Assembly (NCBI GenBank): GCA_035480535.1 | Contig: DATIHQ010000115.1 | Coordinates: 1-6,728 of the forward strand | Length of the DNA stretch: 6,728 nucleotides | Reading direction: 5' to 3' | Source of the DNA: DATIHQ01 sp035480535 | GTDB lineage: Bacteria > Chlamydiota > Chlamydiia > Chlamydiales > SM23-39 | Shown: positions 4,591-6,728 of the stretch, piece after piece | How the letters are laid out: every line of letters begins with the position of its first letter | Numbering within the stretch: the stretch's first letter is position 1 | Made by a program: the position numbers and the translations under genes | The notes under the pieces: generated by a model | Told to the model about the DNA's origin: nothing | The model's database searches: none | What the model saw: only the letters and a program-made list of their open reading frames with translations

Positions 4591-6597
4591 ATGAAATCGA
4601 TCTTGAAGTTCCTAGTGGTTCTCCTCTCGATCGTCCCCGAGATCGCTTTTCCCAATCCATTGAAAATCGAGACGATCTCCCAGGTAATGGAACGGCTTTT
4701 TGAATTCCATATTGAAAGTAAGAAATTGCATCCGACCCTGATCCGAAGAAGCTTCAAACTCTATATCGAACAATTCGACTCTGAAAAGGCCTATCTTCTT
4801 GAAGCTGAGGTCATTCCTTATTTAAATATGAGCGATAAAAAGGCCCATGAAATCATGGCCAATCTGCAAAGAAAGAATTATAGCGATTTCGTCGAGTTAA
4901 ACCAATTGATTCAGAAGTCGATCCTTCGAGCGCAGAGACTTCGCTCTTTTTTATCTGACCAGCTCGTCGATGAGGATTTAGGCGTGTCGGGTTCCCCATT
5001 GCCTCCTTCTCAATATTCCACGTCTGAAGCTGATTTAACGGGGCGGCAAAAAAACCGCATGGTTCGTTTTTTCCAATTCCATCAAATGCGTACCACAATT
5101 GATACCGCTGAGCGCAAGGGAATGGTATTTGCCCTTTTTGAGAAGAAAGTGCGCCGCAATGAAAATAACTACTTATTCCTGGCCGATGCAGGCGAATCGA
5201 TGGCCCCCGATCGTATGGAGCATCTAACGGCTCTTAGAATTTTAAAGGCTTTTGCCAAGAGTTTGGATACGCATACTTCCTTCTTCAGCCCTGAAGAAGC
5301 CTATGACATGCGCCTGAATTTGGAAAAACAATTTGAAGGCGTTGGAGTGGTTCTCTCAGAAGGCATTGATGGGATTATGATCGCTGAGCTAGTGAAGGGG
5401 AGTCCTGCGGAGCAATCGGGACGTATCCAGATCAACGACCTGCTTGTAGAAATCGATGGAAAATCGCTCGAAGAAACTTCTTTCGAAGAGGTCTTAGATC
5501 TCCTCAAGAAAAAGGATAGCAAAGCGGCCATCGTCCTTGGGTTTAGGAGAACAGATCAGGTTTTTCGCGTCCCCTTAAAAAAACGCCCCATCGTCATGAA
5601 TGATGAGCGGATTGAAGTGAGCACAGAAAAATTTGGGAGCGGAATCATTGGAAAAATCACCCTCCATTCTTTCTATGAAAGCTCAGATGGCGTGACAAGC
5701 GAAAAAGACATTAAAGAAGCCATCCAGACATTCCGTGAAAAAGGGGATGTCTACGGCCTTGTTTTAGACTTACGCGATAACTCGGGCGGCTTTTTAAGCC
5801 AGGCCGTTAAAGTAGCTGGGCTCTTTGTTTCCAACGGCGTCATCGTGATCTCGAAATATGGCCGCGGAGAGATGAACTATCTGCGCAACATTGTAGGGCG
5901 CAGCTTTTTCAATCGCCCCCTCGTCATTCTCACCTCTAAAATGTCCGCTTCCGCATCGGAAATCGTAGCCCAAGCCCTTCAAGATTACGGCGTTGCCGTG
6001 GTTGTCGGCGATGAGCGCACCTTTGGAAAAGGATCGATCCAATATCAAACAGTGACGGATGAAAAGGCCGAGCTCTTCTTTAAAGTCACCGTGGGCCGCT
6101 ACTACACGGTTTCTGGCAAAAGCACGCAAATCGACGGCGTCATTGCCGACATCGTCGTCCCCACCCAATATGCTCCCTACAATATCGGCGAGCGCTACTT
6201 AGAATACCCCCTCCCTCCCGATCGCGTAGCGGCAGCCTACCTCGACCCCCTAAGCGACCTCGACGAACCAACCCAGCTCATCTTCCAGAAGCGCTATCTC
6301 CCCCATCTGCAGCGCGTTGTTCCCTTCTGGAAAAAGATGATCCCATCTCTCCGCAAAAACAGCGCCTACCGGATCGCCCACAACCCCGCCTTCAAGGCCT
6401 TCCTTGAGAGCCAAGAAAGGATCAAAGCCCGTCTAAAAGGGCTTCCCGTCAACACGCTCGATGACCAGTTCCAAGCTGGCACGGAAGATCTGCAAATGCA
6501 AGAAGCGGTCAACATCGTTAAAGATATGATTTACATGGAAGCCGCTCAAACGGATCCCACCTATGAAGCTCTCTACAGCCCTACCGGCTCAGATTAA
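4591..6597 (+). CDS. tsp: periplasmic tail-specific protease (Prc/Tsp, S41)
   Basis: Predicted exported serine protease of family S41 that cleaves proteins from exposed C-termini. Domains (numbering from the ATG at 4591, 668 residues): signal peptide 1-22 (MKSILKFLVVLLSIV); helical N-terminal Tsp region about 25-230 with DTHTSFFSPEE (226-236); PDZ about 248-325, which senses substrate C-termini; S41 core about 345-525 with DLRDNSGG (393-400), SASASE holding the catalytic Ser454, and FGKGSIQ holding Lys480 and Gln484; then a C-terminal domain to 668. The Ser-Lys gap of 26, one more than in E. coli Prc, and the Gln at +30 match what I recall of chlamydial CT441. An in-frame ATG at 4558 would add 11 residues ahead of the signal peptide and has no ribosome site. 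The 4591 start has a weak GGA eight bases upstream and puts the signal sequence at the terminus, so I prefer it. Intact; divergent from the str operon. Confidence 0.93.
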   Translation: MKSILKFLVVLLSIVPEIAFPNPLKIETISQVMERLFEFHIESKKLHPTLIRRSFKLYIEQFDSEKAYLLEAEVIPYLNMSDKKAHEIMANLQRKNYSDFVELNQLIQKSILRAQRLRSFLSDQLVDEDLGVSGSPLPPSQYSTSEADLTGRQKNRMVRFFQFHQMRTTIDTAERKGMVFALFEKKVRRNENNYLFLADAGESMAPDRMEHLTALRILKAFAKSLDTHTSFFSPEEAYDMRLNLEKQFEGVGVVLSEGIDGIMIAELVKGSPAEQSGRIQINDLLVEIDGKSLEETSFEEVLDLLKKKDSKAAIVLGFRRTDQVFRVPLKKRPIVMNDERIEVSTEKFGSGIIGKITLHSFYESSDGVTSEKDIKEAIQTFREKGDVYGLVLDLRDNSGGFLSQAVKVAGLFVSNGVIVISKYGRGEMNYLRNIVGRSFFNRPLVILTSKMSASASEIVAQALQDYGVAVVVGDERTFGKGSIQYQTVTDEKAELFFKVTVGRYYTVSGKSTQIDGVIADIVVPTQYAPYNIGERYLEYPLPPDRVAAAYLDPLSDLDEPTQLIFQKRYLPHLQRVVPFWKKMIPSLRKNSAYRIAHNPAFKAFLESQERIKARLKGLPVNTLDDQFQAGTEDLQMQEAVNIVKDMIYMEAAQTDPTYEALYSPTGSD

Positions 6598-6599
6598 AA

Positions 6600-6629
6600 T
6601 TGAATCAAATCCTCCTAACCAGCTATGCT
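6600..6629 (+). promoter_or_regulatory. possible promoter of the tRNA-Phe gene
   Basis: TTGAAT (6600-6605, four of six) and TATGCT (6624-6629, four of six) are separated by 18 bp. A start near 6637 would leave an 8-nt leader before the tRNA. No hairpin terminator for the protease gene is visible in this 47-bp gap, so read-through from it is also possible. Confidence 0.4.
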
Positions 6630-6644
6630 TTGGCCTTTTACTAT

Positions 6645-6717
<73 letters not shown>

Positions 6718-6728
6718 ATTTTTTGTCC

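Overview
The window looks like a stretch of chromosome from a member of the phylum Chlamydiae, most likely an environmental (amoeba- or arthropod-associated) lineage rather than Chlamydia itself. The argument rests on gene order. On the minus strand, rpsL (S12), rpsG (S7), fusA (EF-G) and rpsJ (S10) follow one another with no tuf gene. Divergently on the plus strand is a large PDZ/S41 tail-specific protease. As far as I recall, this matches C. trachomatis, where S10, EF-G, S7 and S12 (CT436-CT439) are followed by Tsp (CT441). The protease also has the Ser-Lys-Gln spacing I recall for CT441. This assignment comes from reading the sequence, not from a search.

Layout, left to right. Positions 1-119 are a divergent intergenic region: a minus-strand gene starts at 11 and leaves the window, and a plus-strand orphan reading frame starts at 120 behind a very strong Shine-Dalgarno. 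That frame (120-716) codes a candidate small membrane protein with no recognisable family. It opens with a perfect 2x15-bp in-frame duplication and ends in three degenerate 36-bp repeats, whose substitution pattern fits a different reading frame better than the annotated one. A perfect hairpin at 726-751 lies between it and the convergent rpsJ and probably ends both transcripts.

Positions 755-4141 are the translation operon, read right to left from a good sigma70-type promoter at 4185-4213. The rpsL-rpsG gap (120 nt) is long and can fold. It is in the place where S7 binds its own mRNA in E. coli. The other junctions are tight (9 and 3 nt), which suggests translational coupling.

Positions 4142-4557 form a second divergent control region, between the str operon and the protease gene. 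Its main content is a 191-bp MITE-like inverted repeat (4215-4405) with 41-bp perfect terminal arms. It begins one base upstream of the str -35 box and ends about 40 bp before the protease promoter. Positions 4591-6597 encode the protease, followed by a tRNA-Phe (GAA) at 6645-6717 with its own plausible promoter and no encoded CCA.

The translation genes and tRNA are conventional. The parts that deserve attention are the repeat element beside the str promoter and the unusual repeat-bearing orphan reading frame at the left.
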